The notes below the pieces were generated by a model. The model was given only the letters and a program-made list of their open reading frames with translations, was not told the origin of the DNA and did not search any database. A stretch of DNA of 64,000 bases, taken from the NCBI GenBank assembly GCA_949825025.1, contig OX463784.1:6951431-7015430 (forward strand), in the 5' to 3' direction. Origin of the DNA: Siphlonurus alternatus. Its lineage: Eukaryota > Arthropoda > Insecta > Ephemeroptera > Siphlonuridae. This document shows positions 36,099 to 48,250 of this stretch, one piece after another; position 1 is the first letter of the stretch, and each line of letters begins with the position of its first letter. The position numbers were made by a program, and so were the translations under genes.

Positions 36099-36104
36099 CT
36101 GAAA

Positions 36105-36231
36105 TGTCATTCGCCACCTTAAAAAAATTCCCATTTGCTTCCTTGTTAATCACCAAGCAATTTGTTATTCTTACGGGGCATGGTGATTAACAAGGCTGCA
36201 GAAAGAAATTTTCTGAGGCGACAACTGTACA
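36105..36231. mobile_element. TGTACA-ended hairpin MITE, left end eroded
   Basis: TTCGCCACCTTAAAAAAATT, CCTTGTTAATCACCAAGCA, GGGGCATGGTGATTAACAAG and GAGGCGACAACTGTACA. Confidence 0.72.
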
Positions 36232-38412
36232 GATGAAGCTCCCATCTAAAAATTAATTAAAAAACATTGATAGGTGTGAAAAAGTTGATAAATAACCACG
36301 AGTTTATTAATATACGTACAGAAAACATTATACTCCGTTGTTTTCATGGAATATATTTTTATCATTTTTCTCAAACTATAAAAACTTTACAAAAAAGAAA
36401 TACTTTATGTGAATATTGTGTGAATGAAAAAAAAAAAAAGTGATATAAAGATTTTTCTGAGATTGTTCAACACAAAGAAGATGTATGTCTAGAGATGAAT
36501 AGAATTCTCAAGACAGAGAAATTTTAAGATTTATACGACTTAATCCGTGAAAAATCAATTCAATTCACTTTTAGACTTTATACAATTTACAGAAAAGTAT
36601 TTAATAAAATATATCTGTAATATTGTTAAAATACACTTTCATAAAATTCCAGGTTTAAGATTGATTTAGTTGTAAATATATAACAATAGTCGTGTAAGTT
36701 TTTTGTTATATTTTTTCAACTCAGTAGGTGTTAAAATTAGAAGACACCTTGACAAATTGTTATGGCGCCAAAAAATTTAAAAACATTTTTGTCTGCGACC
36801 TTGAATTTATTTACACTAATTTACACCTTTTTACTATTTCATTTTCCCAATACCTTTTTATAGACCTATTTTTATATATAATCATTAAATTTAATAATAT
36901 TTTTTCTCAAGTATAAAGCTAATTATTTATACGAAGGCTATTTATATGTACTTTTTTTTATTGGTCATTTATTATACTCTATATTTATTGTATTCTATAA
37001 ATTTAGATCACACTATTATAGTTTTGAAATTAACAAGGTATAGTTTTTTATTGTGGGTGTAGAAATACACTTTCAATTTATTTGAAATGACATTGCGGTA
37101 ACTTAGCAATTAGATTTAAAACTAATTTCAAAGACAGTAAAAATATGAAAAGGTAATAAAAAATAGACAAGGGCATCGTTTTCTATGATTCTGAATGGAT
37201 TGCCCATAACAATAGCAATAATAGTTCAATTTCTCAACAATCTAATATATCAGCATTTCGAAACAAATTTCGTTGGCAAAAAATTAATGTACTTTGTTCT
37301 TTCTTTATCCATAATTATATTATATATCAAAATCAATTCTAATATTTATTAATGGTTTTTACTACATCATATTTTTAATATTTATTTTCTATGAATATTT
37401 AAAGACAATCCATACAAATAAGGTATGTGTGCCTACTGTATATTGCAAATACAATTTTACAGTTATGTCTTTATGTTAATATTGTTTAAATAATGTCAAT
37501 TTTAAATTTAGACAAAAAAACTACATGCATGATTTTCATAGCTGTTTACAATGTTACAAAACATATGAGAATTTAGTTTAACAAATAACAATGATATTTA
37601 AGAATGGAAAAGATTATGAATAAATTCACATACATGCAAATAAAACATAACTGTTTTTATGGGGAATAAGTTTGGTGCCTGTAGCGTGTTAGGAAGTTAT
37701 AACAATATAACAATAAAAACATGACATAAGTAATATGACAAATCTCTCTCACGCTACAGCTGTGGACTCAGACGATAAAATTTTGATTATGAGGCAATTT
37801 GATCTACGTAGTTCTTCAAGTGTTTTGCTATTATATAATAATGGTAGAAATACATGTAGAAGAATTGGAAATCTAATCAAAAATTTCTAGCATTAATTAA
37901 ATTATTTAAAATTTTCTTGACCTTACGACTTAATAATTAATCTTACAAGTACAAATCCATTTCTAATAATTTATTTACTACTTCAAGGCATTTAAAATTT
38001 AAATACAAGTTAAAGAATTAATTAAATAAATACAGCTCAATTAACAGAAGTCGAAGAATTCGGCAGTTATATTATCATTAACGATTATATTGATGTACTA
38101 CAGGAAATCAAGAATAGTTAAATAAATGATTCTACTGTAATTTAAATTTTAATTCAGTCAATTGTTAATTTTAATTTCAAACAGAAATGTATTATAATTA
38201 TAAATAAATTAAAAAATACACTATTAATATAAATTATAATAAAAATTAAATATTTTTTATGAGAATATTTACATTTTATTAGTTTAATTTATCTAAAACA
38301 TCTAGAAAAAATACATGCAACTGAAGCGATACAAAACAACAAACCTGAGCTACATCGATCTCTATACATCGTATATGTGTAAGAGTAGTATATAGGGAAA
38401 TTCGTGAAAGAC
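36232..38412. other. Giant-intron segment, AT-rich, no feature recognised
   Basis: Open frames are short and AT-biased, with no repeat partner noticed in the window. Confidence 0.45.
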
Positions 38413-38751
38413 AATGGAAAGTCTACATGAAATATATTTATTGCAAAAATGAATAGAGGGTACCAAATTAGGCTAATCTGAATTTTTTTCTAGTCCTAGA
38501 ACCAGGGTATGTATACATAACCTGTCCTAGAACTATTTTGTAAATAATTATTGAAAGTGTGGCCACGCCCCCTGGAGGCGTCTAGGTCCTATCTTTTTTA
38601 TTAAGGATTCAAGGGTCACAACTTAGCTTACAGAACTTTCAATAATTATTTAAAATCATTTCCGGGAATAAAAAAAAAAAAAAATCAGAGTAACAGTTTA
38701 GTACCCTCTATTTATTTCTTCAATTAAAAATTTATCATGCAGATTGTCCAT
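38413..38751. mobile_element. Foldback MITE, ATGGACAAC-terminal form, diverged
   Basis: Diverged termini (ATGGAAAGTCTACATG / CATGCAGATTGTCCAT), recognisable inner arms and centre GTGGCCACGCCCCCTGGAGG, with a small insertion in the left arm (near 38505-38530). Confidence 0.78.
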
Positions 38752-39922
38752 TTAAAATACTTAGTTCCCAGAAAATCATTATCTAGACCGTATCTTTTAA
38801 AACTTAATTAAGCTTAAAAGTACTTTGTTTTATGTATAATATATTAAATTTAAAACAAATTCATAATTATCAATGTTTACATCCCGGAAGATCTCATGTT
38901 GTTACTATTTTACTTTTCACAATGCAGTACTTGCAAATTCTGCAATAATATATAGAATAATTTCGCTCAAATTAAATTGATGTGAGTCAAATTTTTAACA
39001 TTATAAAATTATTAAAGAACTAAAATATATAAATTTAAAAAATAAATATTTTTTAATATTAATTTTATTATAATTTATCATTTTCTTTTCATTATTTTAA
39101 ACAGCTTAAAACGGTACTTGCATTTTCAATTGATAATCCTCAGTGAGCTCGTTACCTCAGGGCATTGTAATCCGCAATGCGGTTTCTCTGGCCGTAACTC
39201 TGTAGGATTATGTGTGCTCACAAACCGTAAATTAAGTCTGCATAAGCTCACGCGGTACCATCTTAGCGGTCTGAGAGAGATTTGTGGTTTAGTCGAGGTT
39301 GGTTATAATTGTCTTCCCCACAATATCGTATTTATTACATTGAGTCAATTTGTTCGATTTATTAATTTAGAAATTCAGTTGTAAAGAAGTACTACACATT
39401 TACAAACGTGTATTATTGGTTCTACCGCACTGAAATTTCCAAAAGACTTTTTAATATATTAAATTAAATACATTTTGCAGATTATTATTACCAAAAATGA
39501 ATAATATTGGTAATCCTTCATTAATATGTTTATATTTATTTTAAATATGAATTTATTAATAATTTTTTCCAATTTATAAATTTTTATTTTTTAATTTTAC
39601 TTTAAATTCAGTATTTTTTTTATAATTATTAATTAAAGAAATTTTTGATAAAAAAGTTAAGAATCTAAAATGTTACACCAATTTGCTTAATATGATTACT
39701 GTATATTACTTTTTACATTTTCAACTAACTGACAATTATTTATTTATGTTATATTTTCAATGTAGGAAAAGAAATAGTCGAAATCGAAATCTGAGATTTA
39801 CTTTTGTAATTTTAACAGTAATTGAATTGCCATGGCACCTAAATTAGTTGTTAGATGTTTTAAATATTAAATTGTCAGCCCATACATATAATTATCAAAA
39901 TCCTAAAAGACATAATTCACGT
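38752..39922. other. Giant-intron segment with an unrecognised GC-richer patch
   Basis: Around 39130-39300 base composition rises and an 88-codon frame (39118-39384) includes GHCNPQCGFSGRNSVGLCVL. No family is recognised, and the patch may be an old element fragment. Confidence 0.3.
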
Positions 39923-40039
39923 AAAGTCCGTATTATACACGATACAATTTTTCTTTTTAAAAGAAAATTTCCATACAAACAAATGAGGTTTTTCTTGTAA
40001 GGAAAAATTTATATGGAATAATTAATTAAAAAGACTATC
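39923..40039. mobile_element. GTATTACACGATAC-type hairpin MITE, right end decayed
   Basis: CCGTATTATACACGATACAA, TTAAAAGAAAATTTCCATAC and TTCTTGTAAGGAAAAATT match the family. The right terminus is degraded to ACTATCG. Confidence 0.65.
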
Positions 40040-40639
40040 GTTTGTTTCAAAAGTTAGTGACGTAAGCTTTGTGGCCCATGTGAACATTTCATTCTCACGA
40101 TCAAATGTCCGGTCCGAAATTATGTCGCAACAAGAAATGTCTTGTGGGAATAGGACGTGATATATTGCTACTTGGAGTACATTGTGTGTGCGGTGCGGAA
40201 ATTATCAACTTTCTACTACACTGTAACATTGCCATGCAAATTTATCATCATTTTGATAGAGAACCAAATGTATCTTTATTACATTTATTCAGTGGGAATA
40301 ATACTTCTAAAATAAAACTTGATTTTTGCATAAAAATAAAACATAAAAATGTTTTAAAATATTAAACTATTTAAATATTTATATAATTTTTTTAAATATA
40401 AAAAATACAATTTAAAAATTAATACAAGAATATATGAAGTGATTTCAAAATACTATTAAAAATATATTAAATAAACTAAAAATTAAAAAATTTGTTTCAT
40501 GAGAATCTGAAGTAAAGCACCCTAGTGCATTGAGTGTAGGTCCTGGTACAGTTCATGTAGATACTAAATAACGAAAAAAAATTATATGTAATTTTTATTT
40601 GAAAGATGAATTTTTCATCTGAAATGTAAATGATTATTA

Positions 40640-40820
40640 TAATGGTTTGGTTTGAACCAACGCCCCTTTTTTAGGTCCTATACCCTTTTATTATGAGTGG
40701 CGTCACTTTCTCAATAATTTTTTAAAAATACCTCCTGAACTTTAAAAAAAAAAATCATGAGTATATCAAAACTTTGCACCCTCTACTTCTGCAGTAAAAA
40801 ATTTGAGGTCGACACTCCAT
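40640..40820. mobile_element. Foldback MITE, ATGGAGT-terminal form, left side decayed
   Basis: The right half (CAATAATTTTTTAAAAATAC, TTGCACCCTCTACTTCTGCA, TTTGAGGTCGACACTCCAT) matches the 34871 element. The left half is shortened to a few recognisable bases. Confidence 0.65.
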
Positions 40821-41199
40821 TATAGTACCAAAACAAAACATGTTGCACTTATTACCCAAAAAAATACATTATGAAAATAAAAGTTTTGATAAGTAGAGCA
40901 TATTAAAGATATTAGTGAAACTTAATATGAAAATTTAGCTAAAAAAGCTTAGTGATCTTGAACAGATGTGAAAACGAAAAGCCTGCTGATGACCGACAAT
41001 GAGGCTAGCGCACAACAATGACACACATATCACAACAATGGGTAGAAAGTTGCGGGTGGTGTGTGTCATTGACCGATACCACGTAGAGAAAAGTCATATT
41101 TATCAATTAGGAGTGCAATTATGCAATTATATGGAGTTTGTATGCATTTTAGTGAAACATGGTCAAGTGAAATTGAGTCCGTATATTATAAAGAGAAAA

Positions 41200-41203
<4 letters not shown>

Positions 41204-41241
<38 letters not shown>

Positions 41242-41248
41242 GAGAGAG
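41204..41248. repeat. (GA)n microsatellite, 45 bp, one interruption
   Basis: GA repeats broken once by GACA. Confidence 0.95.
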
Positions 41249-42612
41249 TTTTCGTTGCACATAAATGCAAAGATGATGAGGATTATTTACGTAAAAACCT
41301 AATATAACTAAAAAGTAAAACAATATAAGGATATTATTGTTAAATCAGGCAATATTTTACCTTAGGATCATTATTGACAAATATTATATGCATTATTTTT
41401 TCAAACTCGCTTAAAATGGGCTCAGATTTGAGGCATGTAAACCACTTATCATTTTGAACATCTATTACAATTGATTTAATTTGTGTATTTAATAAATACA
41501 CATTGCATGTTACATCACAAATTTATATTAATCTGATAATGAATTGTTTTTATAATTTTATAATAACGCAACCTTTAATACATTAAAAAATTCAGCATTA
41601 AATCACTATTGAATACTCAATGAAATCAAGATATTTTTGTAAAACCCTATACAATATTTTCTGAAGCCGAGAGAACGTAACTAAAATATTTAATAATATT
41701 ATAATTTATAATTTCACCTAAAAAAAATTTAATTTAAAATTCATTTTCAGTGAAAAATATTTTTATTATACCCTAGTACTTCCTGAAGCCTGGAGCCACC
41801 GCAATTCTTAGGTATTTTAAACAAGAAGAAAACTCTCTACTCGCCGAGTGAAAGATCTTTGTGAGAATGACTCTCGCTCAACTCCAGGGAATCGCAAGGC
41901 AATTAGATGCACTTTAAAATAATTACCCCACTCTTTTGTTCACATAAGTCAATTGTTATATCACATAATTATAATGTAATTTACATTCATGGATGTCAGA
42001 ATGATACAAAAAAACTCCCTTCTACATGATTCAGGGTAGTTTCTAATGTTATATCGTATTATTAATTGTTAAATGTCTGAAATAAAGTAATTATATCAAG
42101 AGTTGCCGTGTAAAAAGTAGAAAACCTGATGGAAATTGTTTCAATTGTTGTATTTTTATTATCATGCATGCATAAAAATATATGATTAAAAATTATTTAT
42201 AATAAAAATTTCAAAATTATTTTTATTTCAATATAATATTTATAAAAAACAATTTAAAATTCTTTTTTTAATTACTGTAATTTGCATCTAATTGTTAATT
42301 ATATATAATTTGATCTCTAATTTAGCACAAAAATATAAGTGTATATAATATATTATTTATATATGCAATGTGCATGCTTCTGATGATGTCTATTCTGTAA
42401 CTAATCATCCAGTCTTTTCCATCTGTGCATCATGAGGATATTGATTATTCCATACGAAATGTTATTTATAATTAATGAACTGAAAATCCCAAAATTCTAA
42501 TTTCTTAAAATTCCACTGAAACAACATCAATAAATCATACATAACAGAGCAGCATCGTCTGTACCTCACTCCATAAATATACGTATGATTGCCGATACGA
42601 TGTAATCAACAG

Positions 42613-42836
42613 GACACTTTTGGAACCCCTTCGGTACCTCCGACGAAAACCTAAAACACATAAAAGACCTAAATGAATATGACATCCAGTATAGAGACAA
42701 CGAATGCTTGTCAATTAACCACTTTTATTCTAAATACTCGAGTTCACATTACTTCTGTGTGAGACTGTACCCTGGATGTGGTCGCGACAAAAAAGTTTGT
42801 GAAGGAGGCTCGCCCACTCTAAACTTTCCAGTCTGA
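42613..42836 (+). CDS. Orphan coding-like segment, possible terminal exon, Cys-rich, unrecognised
   Basis: An open frame of 73 codons from CAC at 42615 to TGA at 42834 has no ATG. It begins just after an in-frame TAA (42603-42605) and a plausible acceptor (AATCAACAG|GA). The peptide starts HFWNPFGTSDENLKHIKDLN and contains segments YRDNECLS, SHYFCVRLYPGCGRD and KKVCEGGSPTLNFPV, with cysteines at residues 31, 48, 55 and 62. Codon use (AAC, CCC, TTC, ACC, GAC, TGC) is far from the AT-rich background, which argues for coding history. I do not recognise the family. The YPGC...C ending faintly recalls small secreted cysteine-rich domains, but that is speculation. It lies on the same strand as the ZP gene inside its giant intron: a nested gene's last exon, an alternative exon, or a transposed fragment. 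An AATAAA lies about 280 bp downstream. Confidence 0.45.
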
Positions 42837-43640
42837 TGATTGTGTGGCGACATTCCTACTCTCCGTGTCATAATTATAGATCCCTGTATATTTATTATGT
42901 TACATTGGATGATTTAATCTCACTGTCAAAATTGTACTCATCCAAAAAAGTGAATCTTTTATTTTTCATCTGCCATGATGTTTCTCTACTATTTCTATTT
43001 TTCTTGCATATACACAATACGGATCAAATTGTACAAATTATATTATAAAAAATGTATACTGAAGCTAGTTAATGTTTATTTCTTGTTTATTAATTTTAAT
43101 AAGATATATTTAGAAAAATAAAATGCTGCTTGTTTATCATAATTAATTTCTAGCTTAATTTTTGAATTTTTGTGTTTTTATAAGATTTTAAGTGGGAAAA
43201 AAATGTAAACATTCGTTACTTTTACATTTATTAAATTTTAAATATTTATAACTCGCTTCTATATATGTTTCATTATAATAATATAATTATACGTGTATTA
43301 ATGGACGTAAAAATATCTTTTTTGATGGCACATCAGGATTCTGTTCTTAAATAAATAAATTTCTACTTGATAGTACTATAATAGTATACTTTTACGAAAC
43401 AAATTGAAAAACAGATCAAGTTTATTTTTTTTAGTTTTCCTGTCGATGAACTCACTATAATATAAATAATACAACCAATGATAAATAAAAGGTAAAAAAT
43501 ACCTTGCAAATGTCTGAATCTAATTTTATACAATGAAATTTTATTGAAGGAAATCCCCCAGCAAAAATGCATTAAAGAAATAAACAGTCAATACTTCCTC
43601 GTAATGAGACTATTTGTATTCAATTATACAGCCTAATATA

Positions 43641-44032
43641 GGTGTGGCGCAGCGCGCTTGACCGGGTCTCGTCAGATCACCGAAGTCAAGCAACGCCGCG
43701 CGTGGTTAGTAGTTGGATGGGTGACCATTTTCAACAAAAACCACGTTTCCCACCCAGGGGTAAAACGTTGTGCTTTTCCACTATGTGGTTCCCCTGGCTT
43801 TGGATCATTGCACTTCCGGTTCATTGACAAAAGCTGTAGCGTCCATCCTGGCTGAGGTTTCCACGTTTCCCTCAGCCGCAGGCAAATGCTGGGATGGATT
43901 TGCAAGGCTGTGGCCGCCCCCGTTCCAGAAGAGCCCGCGAAACGCTCAAGTTAGGGTTTCGGAAGGTTCGGGGTTTCAAGTAGTATGTAATTAGTAAATA
44001 GAAGTACCCAATAGGGTTTAATTAAAAAAAAT
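43641..44032 (+). mobile_element. 5S rRNA-headed SINE, near full length
   Basis: The head carries the 5S rRNA internal control region: GGGTCTCGTCAGATCACCGA, AGTCAAGCAACGCCGCGCG, then GGTTAGTAGTTGGATGGGTG. This serves as an internal RNA polymerase III promoter, as in SINE3-class elements. The body contains a conserved core (CATCCTGGCTGAGGTTTCCA ... GGCAAATGCTGGGATGG). The tail ends AGTACCCAATAGGGTTTAAT followed by A-rich sequence. The three overlapping open frames on both strands here are translations of the SINE, not genes. It is nearly identical to the copy at 23030, suggesting relatively recent activity. Confidence 0.88.
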
Positions 44033-44214
44033 ATATAAATAAATATATTATCATATGATATATATTTATATAATATACTGCATTAGAATAAATAAACAGT
44101 AGTTATTAAAGTATAATATTTCACATATTTTATAATACAATTATTTAAAATTCCAGTTCTAAATTAAAGATTTACATCCCTTGTTCAAAATAACGAGCTA
44201 CCTGCATATAATTA

Positions 44215-44332
44215 TGTACACTCCTTGCTTTTGAAAATTTTCCCACTTGCAGACTTGTTAATCACTATACCCTATGTTATTTTTACGGAGCATGGGCTGC
44301 AAAAGGAAATTTTCCAAGGCGATGAGTGTACA
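44215..44332. mobile_element. TGTACA-ended hairpin MITE
   Basis: TGTACACTCCTTGCTTTTGA at the left and AAGGCGATGAGTGTACA at the right. One arm lacks the TGGTGATTAACAAG segment. Confidence 0.72.
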
Positions 44333-44421
44333 ACTAAAAAATTTTCAAATAAAAAAGAAACCATGACGGTGCAAGCTGTCTACTAAACCAGATAAGTACA
44401 AATTTGAGTTGTCTGCTTGCA

Positions 44422-44751
44422 ATGGACAACATACATGAAAAAATTTTATTGCAGAAATGAATAGATGGTACCAAATTATGATACTCTGAATTTTTTCAGA
44501 TTTTTTTGAAACCCGGAACTATTTTTAAATAATTATTGAAAGTCGTGTGATTTCAGTTGGCACCCCTGCAGCCTTAATAAAAAGGATAGAGACTGGACGC
44601 CTATTGACGCCTCCAGGGGGCGTGGCGGCACTTTCAATAATTATTTAAAAATAGTTCTGGGTCTCAAAAAAATCTGAAAGAATTCAGAGTAGCATAATTT
44701 GGTACCCTCTATTCATTTCTGCAATAAAAAAATTTCATGTATGTTGTCCAT
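44422..44751. mobile_element. Foldback MITE, ATGGACAAC-terminal form
   Basis: The best-preserved copy of this type, with termini ATGGACAACATACATGAAA on both sides and the same inner arms and GC-rich centre as at 14159. The arms match over about 140 bp. Confidence 0.87.
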
Positions 44752-44921
44752 TTCACCTGATATAGCAGAGAGCTAATAGTTGAGCACTATCATAGCTTAT
44801 TATTCCATAGTAGGGACAATATCTAGTTTGAATAAGATTCTGAGTGTTCAGTCTATATTATATAAATATGTGAATATTTCCCCGCCAGTACTTAGGTTTA
44901 TTCAGTGTATGAGTTTGTGCA

Positions 44922-45185
44922 ATGGAGCGTGGGTTGGTCCATATTAGCTGGTGCGATGGTGCGTGGACCAAACCTGATGACCTTGCTGTAGCATGTATGG
45001 TCACGACCCAAGGACGAAGATGTGAGATTGTCTGGAGCACACTAGAAATTAATCCACGTTGTATTTTATCCAAGATGTCTCCTTTAGGTGACCGCATGAA
45101 GAAAGTTGTTTTTGTAACTCCCTTGTTTAATAGAAAAATTATAAAAGAGCTGCAGCAAATTTATTCTGATTCTGATTTCAATTAA
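44922..45185 (+). CDS. Unrecognised 87-codon open frame in a GC-richer patch
   Basis: MERGLVHISWCDGAWTKPDD is followed by LAVACMVTTQGRRCEIVWST and ends IYSDSDFN. The first 60 codons are in a patch near 50 percent G+C, unlike the background, so it may be a decayed exon or element fragment. No family is recognised and no supporting splice sites stand out. It ends where the repeat at 45190 begins. Probably not a functional gene. Confidence 0.2.
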   Translation: MERGLVHISWCDGAWTKPDDLAVACMVTTQGRRCEIVWSTLEINPRCILSKMSPLGDRMKKVVFVTPLFNRKIIKELQQIYSDSDFN

Positions 45186-45189
45186 TTAA

Positions 45190-45270
45190 AAATTTTATTT
45201 CGATCATAGGTTGTACAGCATGGACCACGTCAATTATAACATAAAGTATGTAAAATACTTAATTCTAATT
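45190..45270 (+). repeat. Inverted repeat partner of 35990-36098
   Basis: TTTATTTCGATCATAGGTTG, TACAGCATGGACCACGTCAA and AAAATACTTAATTCTAATTA match the complement of the other copy. Confidence 0.55.
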
Positions 45271-46040
45271 AAAATAAACTTCTCTAAATTTAATTTTAAT
45301 TATTTGAACTATTATATAATATACTGTAGAATTGTAAAGCTGCGCAAAATTACTTTTTATAATTAATTTATTATTACATTTTCTTGTCACTGTCATGTCT
45401 GTAACTTCGTTTTAAGTGAATTTTATCAATGATTGCATTTTTCTTTCTGTGATTTAAACCACTAAACAACAACAGTTGTTGCTGATTTCAAATTATTGTA
45501 TAATTGTTAGGCTCAAGCAAAAGTATATATAAATTTTATTTTTTTGTTTATAAATACAAAAAGTATTAAAATTTTAAAACAATAAAAACGTAAACAATTA
45601 AAAAAAATTACTTGTTTTTATTTAAAAAATAAAATTAAAATTATATTATACTATTTATAAAAACTGTTGTTTAGGTTTGGTAAAACAAATTCACCCCTTG
45701 TGATTCTAAAGGTATAAAATGCAGCCTATATATCAAACCCATCTTGTTATCCCATCCATTAAAACACCTTCCCTTTCACCGTCGGCTTTGAACGATATAA
45801 AGAAGCGTATAATTATGTGGGAGGAAAAAATGAACCTAATTAACATTATAACCCGGTAACTAAAATGCATTTGTGCTTCGAGATGGGAGGTCCTTAAAAA
45901 GATGATATATATTTTTAGAATTCCTTTACTAGAGTAGAAATAATTCTACTTTAAATTACATATTACTTTTTTTATGAACATAAAGATATAATTTTATCTG
46001 CTATTCCAATCTAGGTTAAAATGCCTAAATGTATAATGCA

Positions 46041-46212
46041 TATCACGAAGAGATCCATGCAGGTTTCTCATTATAATAACCACGTTTATATAACGTCAGT
46101 AAACCCTGAGTGATGGTAACATCCTAACCAAGATCCCTTAACTCTAATAAAGGGATCTTGATCCTAACAACGGTAAGTGAAAAGCCTGGATAACTTTTTT
46201 TTTTGTGAAACA
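46041..46212. mobile_element. Diverged relative of the GGGTGCGATTCAC MITE
   Basis: CACGAAGAGATCCATGCAGG, TTTCTCATTATAATAACCAC and GTGAAAAGCCTGGATAAC ... TTGTGAAAC give the same arm logic. A separate perfect hairpin (AAGATCCCTTA...TAAAGGGATCTT, 46119-46150) lies in its centre. Confidence 0.5.
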
Positions 46213-46397
46213 CATTACTCCTATTTATTGTGAATAGTTTTGGGGTTTTAAAGGGATCAAAATATGTCCCCTTGCTTTATTATTTTGTTAATTGATATTG
46301 AATTAAAAAAATAAATATTTTGATCATTTTAATTAGTGATTCTAATATGTATTGTGGACACGTCATATTGGTTGGCGATTTATATCATTACTCTTAA

Positions 46398-46490
46398 CGG
46401 GGAGTTCCACATTTTCATGATTTAATCGCAAGCGAAGCAATGTACAATATACTGGATACTTTACGGTTCTACAATATCGTGAAACTCCCT
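46398..46490. mobile_element. GGGGAGTT...AACTCCC short TIR element
   Basis: GGGGAGTTCCACATTTTCATG at left (GTGAAACTCCCT at right) with low-complexity interior. It belongs to a set of AACTCCCTAA words recurring across the window. Confidence 0.5.
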
Positions 46491-46866
46491 AATTAGATTT
46501 AAATTTTCTTTTCTTAATTTTAAAAATTTGACACAAAAATATTGTTTATTACATATATTCAAATTATCAAATTGTATAATTAAAATTTTGAAGACAACAA
46601 AATAATTTTAACGAAAACTATTTAAAATATTATTAATATATATAAATATTGTGTTTCATAACAAATTATATAAAAAAAAAGTTTTTCTTCGTAGAAAAAT
46701 ATTGTACTTTCATTTTCGTTTTATAGTGTGGGAGCACAATAATTTTGTTTTAATTCAAAATAAGAAAAATAAAATATTGAAAATTCTTTCAAAATTTATC
46801 ATATTTACATAACTGTAGTGTATCCTCCGTATGAATTTTACTCAATTCAGCAACTTTATAAATAGA

Positions 46867-46952
46867 TACTACGTTTACATGACGGTGTTTAATACGTATT
46901 CGCTGACGACGCCTCATAAGAATAACATTATCCGTCGTCATGTAAATGTAGT
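46867..46952. mobile_element. CACTACGTTTACATG-family MITE, internally shortened
   Basis: TACTACGTTTACATGACGGT at the left and GTCATGTAAATGTAGT at the right. The centre GACGACGCCTCATAAGAATA runs as the complement of the 13322 copy. About 25 bp shorter than that copy. Confidence 0.78.
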
Positions 46953-47443
46953 TAGAGATGATAAATTAAAGTGACGATGATTAAGATGACTTTATATCTC
47001 CCCTCTCCGACATGTTGATACCTGTAGGGGTGACACCTGATCCTCGTGACTCACGTGAACAACATTGTCTCGTGCGGTCACACCTTGGAGTGGCGTGCTA
47101 ACTTTATCATGGTGACAGTAGAGGGGATCATGCATGGTGGTTTCTAGTGTGATCTTCAAATATTGTATGGGAGAATTGTTTTAAAATAATTTTTAATGTA
47201 ATTATTTTTATGAAAATTTATATTCTTTTAATTAATTATTTTTATAATTTGATATAAAATTTATAAATAGAATAGAATGTAAAAGTCAAATTAAATAAAT
47301 TTTTTAGTCATAAATATAAAGTAATAACTTCTTAATTTGTTTACAAAACACATTATTTAAAAAATTAAAAAATGTAATTGATAATGTTCCTTGTGAATAC
47401 TATGCACAGTAAAAATGTTTGACGATTGCTGGTTACTACTTGA

Positions 47444-47521
47444 TGGGGAGTTTGTGTATCAAGAAAATTAAAGTGGGATTAATTAGTTCGATAAGCAAAA
47501 TATAAGCAAATGAAACTCCCT
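47444..47521. mobile_element. GGGGAGTT...AACTCCC short TIR element
   Basis: GGGGAGTTTGTGTATCAAG at the left and AAATGAAACTCCCTAATT at the right. Same end type as at 46398. Confidence 0.48.
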
Positions 47522-48092
47522 AATTGGTAAATAAAACAGACGTACAAAGAAAAATACTTAATTGCCCCAGAAAACGCTTAAAATATTTTGAGATTAAGAA
47601 TATATTTCCAATGCACGATATAATTTCAAGAAATGAATGCGCAAATTGAATTTTATTTTTAATTGAGCACTTACATATAAAATGATTTATTAAAGAAAAA
47701 ATAATCTTATAATAATTTCATATAATTATATTAGAAATTTATATTTCTTAATACCCATAGTTAAATAATATAAAATAAATTGTTAATAATTAAATCAGCG
47801 CGTCCTATACGTGGGTTGGTAACATTAAAACTGCATCTTAACAAGTCAACCACCTTAGCGTGTAGGCTTTGGAATGTTCAGATGACGTCATCTGTTGACT
47901 CAGAATTTACCTTAAAGTCGCTTTAGAATACAAGTGCTTTAAAAGTCATTTAAGGTTTTGATGCAATTACAAATCTTATGAAGCTCTCAGAACAGTATGA
48001 TCTTTGATTTGCTACAGTTGTATAGGACTCAAAGATTTGCAATTTTTAGGTTAGGTAAGCCAAGTACCCAGTCTAATATATAGATTCTAACA

Positions 48093-48250
48093 GGAGCGGA
48101 TCTAGAACCAAATTTCGGATGGGGCTGTCTCCATAAGGCCAATGTTAAAAAAACAATTTGGAGTGGGGGAAATGTCTATATTGCCCATGTTAAATCCAAA
48201 ATTTTGGAGGGAGCTGCAGCTCCCCCAGCTACCCCCCTGTATCAGCGCTT
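48093..48250. repeat. GGATCCAG/G-run repeat, third copy
   Basis: GGAGCGGATCTAGAACC, GGCTGTCTCCATAAGGCCAA, AATTTGGAGTGGGGGAAATG and TTGCCCATGTTAAATCCAAA. A 75-codon open frame starting here is an artefact of the repeat. Confidence 0.74.

Noticed and set aside
40999..41202. 67-codon frame before the (GA)n tract
   Set aside because: No recognisable domain, no splice context, and composition as background.
43660..43730. Functional 5S rRNA gene
   Set aside because: Only the internal promoter region matches. The 3' half of 5S is replaced by SINE body and there is no terminator.
43642..43994. Four overlapping open frames on both strands
   Set aside because: All lie in the 5S-headed SINE, and the same frames recur in the other SINE copies at 23163 and 21121.
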